A stretch of 41,477 nucleotides of DNA from Paludibacteraceae bacterium (GTDB lineage Bacteria; Bacteroidota; Bacteroidia; Bacteroidales; Paludibacteraceae): contig JAIKXR010000021.1 of assembly GCA_024683975.1 (NCBI GenBank), positions 1 through 41,477 on the forward strand. The letters are read 5' to 3'. The first letter of the stretch is position 1. Every line of letters starts with the position of its first letter. The notes beneath the pieces were generated by a model. That model saw only the letters and a list, made by a program, of their open reading frames with translations. It made no database searches and was not told the DNA's origin. The position numbers and the translations under genes are program-made. Shown piece after piece: positions 39,160-41,477 of this stretch.

Positions 39160-41477
39160 ATGAAAAAACTATTTTCTTTAATTCTTGTGGCTCTCATCTC
39201 CTCCCAGATGTGGGGTGCGATCAATGTTACTATTAACGGGACACCCGGTTACTCAGGCGTTAGTAGTTTTACCGGATTATATTATAGTACAAATAATTCC
39301 GTAACCAGTAGTACATATTCAGTAACATATACTGGAAGTTCGGTATTGAGCAAATACTCTTACAGCAGTAATCCGACGGCCAATAAGGTATATAAAATCA
39401 CTGTTAATTGTACAAGTGGGAATGCTGTGACTGCTTGGACTTGCTCATATACTTCAGTTGCCTCTGCTGCTGCTGTTGCTTCTGCTACAAAAAACTCATA
39501 TTATGCAGATGGAAATACAATATATTTTAAACTTACGACCTCTGCTTCTGTTAGTCTTACGGCAACTGTGAATGCAAGTGCTGGTGGCGGCGGAGCCGGT
39601 GGTGGTTCTTCTCAAACTAAGAACTATACTATCAGTGGTACTAACTATACGATGAATGCGTATGATATGGGTACTAATGATAATATCCTTTGGGGTGACC
39701 GCGCTATCGGTGCAAGCAGCACAACAACAGTAGGTCTGTACTATCAGTATGGAAACGTAACAGCTTGCACAGGAACCGCTTCTACTTCCTATAGTTATTC
39801 AGGCATATATACTGCTACTAACAATCTTCCTGCAGATAAAGACCCTGCGACAGCCGCTCTCGGTGAAGGTTGGCGTACTCCGACAAGTACAGAATACACC
39901 ACACTTATCAGCAAAGCAACCATCAGCAGAACTTCCAGTACTGTTCAATTAGTAACGGCTGTAGCCAATAGCAAGACCATTAATTTCTATTTCGGAGGAT
40001 ATAAATACGGCAGTAGTGTTACAGGTGCATCGTTCAGTGGAAACGGCTACTATTGGACATCTTCTAAATACTCGTCTTCGGAAGCATACAGACTTAATCT
40101 GTCTCACTCAACTTCTTCCGGTTCAGGTTATATAGGAACAAAGAGTGCGAGCGGTTCAAATCACACTTATTTTTACTATGCTCAACAGGTAAAACCCGTT
40201 TATGATGCTGCTAACTACACTCTGACTGTAAAGGCAGACGGAACGACCTCTACTACGTATAACGGCAAATGGGGTGCATCAACAACGTCCATCACAGCTT
40301 CCAAGTCCGGCTATACATTCGTTCGTTGGGACGATGGTAATACAAGCAACCCGCGTGTCTTCAAAATCTGCAATGCTACTTATACCGCAGTGTTCGAAGC
40401 TCAGAAAGTAACTGCCACGTTCAAAAACTATGACAACACTACGCTGTACACCAACAACAATGTCACCCCCGGCACGACTCCCACTTATGGCGGTTCCACT
40501 CCTACCAGACCTTCAACGCAGACCGAATCCACAGTAACGACCTACACCTTCACCGGTTGGAGTCCTGCATTAGGCAATATCTCGACGAACACGACCTATA
40601 CGGCGCAGTTCTCGTCTTCCACCACTCCGCGCCAGTACACCATCCGCTTCTTGATGGATGACGGCACAACCGTACTTTCTACCGCTCAAGTGGCATATAA
40701 CGCTAACCCCATCGAGCCCTCAGAACCTACCAAGATTGGTACGGAAGAGTATTCTTACAACTTCACAGGTTGGACACCTGCCGTAACAGCCGTAACAGGC
40801 GACCAAGACTATGTAGCCGTATTCGAACAAGTAGCCAAGGCTCCGAAATACAACGTTACTATCGGTGCGTTTGCTAACGGTTCCGTTACTTTGACGGCTG
40901 GTGGTGAGACCGAAGTTGTTCCTGCAGCAGGCGGAACATATCAGTATGAAGAAGGTACAACGATAATCGTTAAAGCCGTACCCGCCAAGGGTTATCACTT
41001 CAACCAATGGAATGACGCCAACACGGCAGCAAGCCGTCAGGTATCAGAGATTGCCGCCAACACAAGTCTTACTCCCACCTTTGCAGCGAACACTCCGTTC
41101 GTGATGGACGATACATGGGAGCAGGCAGCCTTCACCAGCAATTGTGCTGCAGCAACAGGTGTTTTGACCGTTACACTGAAGGATCGTACTTACAGTGCCG
41201 GTCAGTGGGCAACTCTCTCTGTTCCGTTCAACTGCACACTGGATCAGGATGATGCCTTGTACAATGCTGTATATAGACTGAACACCTTGACATTGTCTCA
41301 AGACGGTGGAAGCGTATCTTTCGAGTTCATCCGCACAAACGTAGTAGATGCCAACGAGCCTTATCTGATTGTTCCTCGTCACGACATCTCGACCGTTATC
41401 TTCTATGGTGTAACGATGAATACTCCGGCAGAAGTAAGTCGTACTACCGACGACCGCGTAACATTTGTAAGCAGTTT
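39160..41477 (+). CDS. Large secreted repeat protein, C-terminus beyond the window (partial)
   Basis: Open from ATG at 39160 to the end of the window: 772 complete codons read without a stop. Signal peptide MKKLFSLILVALISSQMWGA, then a Ser/Thr/Asn-rich beta region. A Gly/Ser linker (about residue 141-155) leads to a FISUMP-like or lectin-like domain (about 158-347; ILWGDRAIGAS, GEGWRTPTSTEY, YYWTSS, AQQVKPVYD). InlB/Listeria-Bacteroides-type repeats follow (about 348-641; FVRWDDGNTSNPR, TFTGWSPALG, NFTGWTPAVT, HFNQWNDANT). A domain with GQWATLSVPFNCTL starts about residue 648 and matches the GSWATLCLPFNV domain of the M6 protease. It is exported, probably surface-exposed and adhesive. The codon and base composition (richer in A/T, many ACT/AAT codons at the start) differ somewhat from the housekeeping genes. 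Confidence 0.85.
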   Translation, partial: MKKLFSLILVALISSQMWGAINVTINGTPGYSGVSSFTGLYYSTNNSVTSSTYSVTYTGSSVLSKYSYSSNPTANKVYKITVNCTSGNAVTAWTCSYTSVASAAAVASATKNSYYADGNTIYFKLTTSASVSLTATVNASAGGGGAGGGSSQTKNYTISGTNYTMNAYDMGTNDNILWGDRAIGASSTTTVGLYYQYGNVTACTGTASTSYSYSGIYTATNNLPADKDPATAALGEGWRTPTSTEYTTLISKATISRTSSTVQLVTAVANSKTINFYFGGYKYGSSVTGASFSGNGYYWTSSKYSSSEAYRLNLSHSTSSGSGYIGTKSASGSNHTYFYYAQQVKPVYDAANYTLTVKADGTTSTTYNGKWGASTTSITASKSGYTFVRWDDGNTSNPRVFKICNATYTAVFEAQKVTATFKNYDNTTLYTNNNVTPGTTPTYGGSTPTRPSTQTESTVTTYTFTGWSPALGNISTNTTYTAQFSSSTTPRQYTIRFLMDDGTTVLSTAQVAYNANPIEPSEPTKIGTEEYSYNFTGWTPAVTAVTGDQDYVAVFEQVAKAPKYNVTIGAFANGSVTLTAGGETEVVPAAGGTYQYEEGTTIIVKAVPAKGYHFNQWNDANTAASRQVSEIAANTSLTPTFAANTPFVMDDTWEQAAFTSNCAAATGVLTVTLKDRTYSAGQWATLSVPFNCTLDQDDALYNAVYRLNTLTLSQDGGSVSFEFIRTNVVDANEPYLIVPRHDISTVIFYGVTMNTPAEVSRTTDDRVTFVSS

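Overview
The window is a 41.5 kb piece of a Bacteroidales (phylum Bacteroidota) chromosome. The evidence is threefold. Seven start regions carry the phylum's own promoter form (TTG, 19-20 bp, then TAnnTTTG). The gene families are typical: NQR operon, DUF4249/TonB receptor pair, DUF3467, M6/BspA/InlB-repeat surface proteins. Most starts lack a Shine-Dalgarno sequence. No tRNA, rRNA, insertion sequence, phage gene or CRISPR array was seen. The species cannot be named from this sequence.

Left part (1-12.6 kb): two short AT-rich tandem-repeat arrays, then a small heat-shock protein (minus). A plus-strand run of housekeeping genes follows: efp, tig, mpl-type peptidoglycan recycling ligase, dCMP deaminase, S41 C-terminal processing protease and rpe. 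Facing it is a minus-strand set: a 52-residue YqaE/Pmp3 protein, a 999-residue M16 protease, era and a DegQ/HtrA protease. The degQ start codon is preceded by a 10-bp perfect hairpin. Chaperones and envelope proteases are thus concentrated here.

Middle (12.6-23.8 kb): a complete nqrABCDEF operon on the minus strand encodes the Na+-translocating NADH:quinone oxidoreductase. Its NqrC carries an unusual C-terminal tail of about 80 residues with 22 cysteines. The internal nqr genes have strong Shine-Dalgarno sequences, unlike the rest of the window. Divergent from it run a DUF3467 protein, a nucleoside phosphorylase, a ROK sugar kinase, a polysaccharide deacetylase and an NtrY-like orphan histidine kinase.

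Right part (23.8-41.5 kb) is accessory and surface-related. It holds a 2022-residue mosaic M6 metalloprotease, hflX, and a three-gene operon (lipoprotein, TonB-dependent receptor, DUF4249 lipoprotein). A 1.1 kb AT-rich intergenic region follows, with several repeat families, a good promoter and candidate tiny ORFs. It leads into a 47-residue peptide gene coupled to a BspA-like LRR surface protein. Then come a HEPN/MNT pair resembling a type VII toxin-antitoxin module and an incomplete surface protein that shares modules with the M6 protease and runs off the end.

The observations I rate highest are the metallothionein-like tail on NqrC, the hairpin abutting the degQ start, the operon-specific use of Shine-Dalgarno sites in nqr, the small peptide/BspA unit, and the HEPN protein without its usual catalytic motif.
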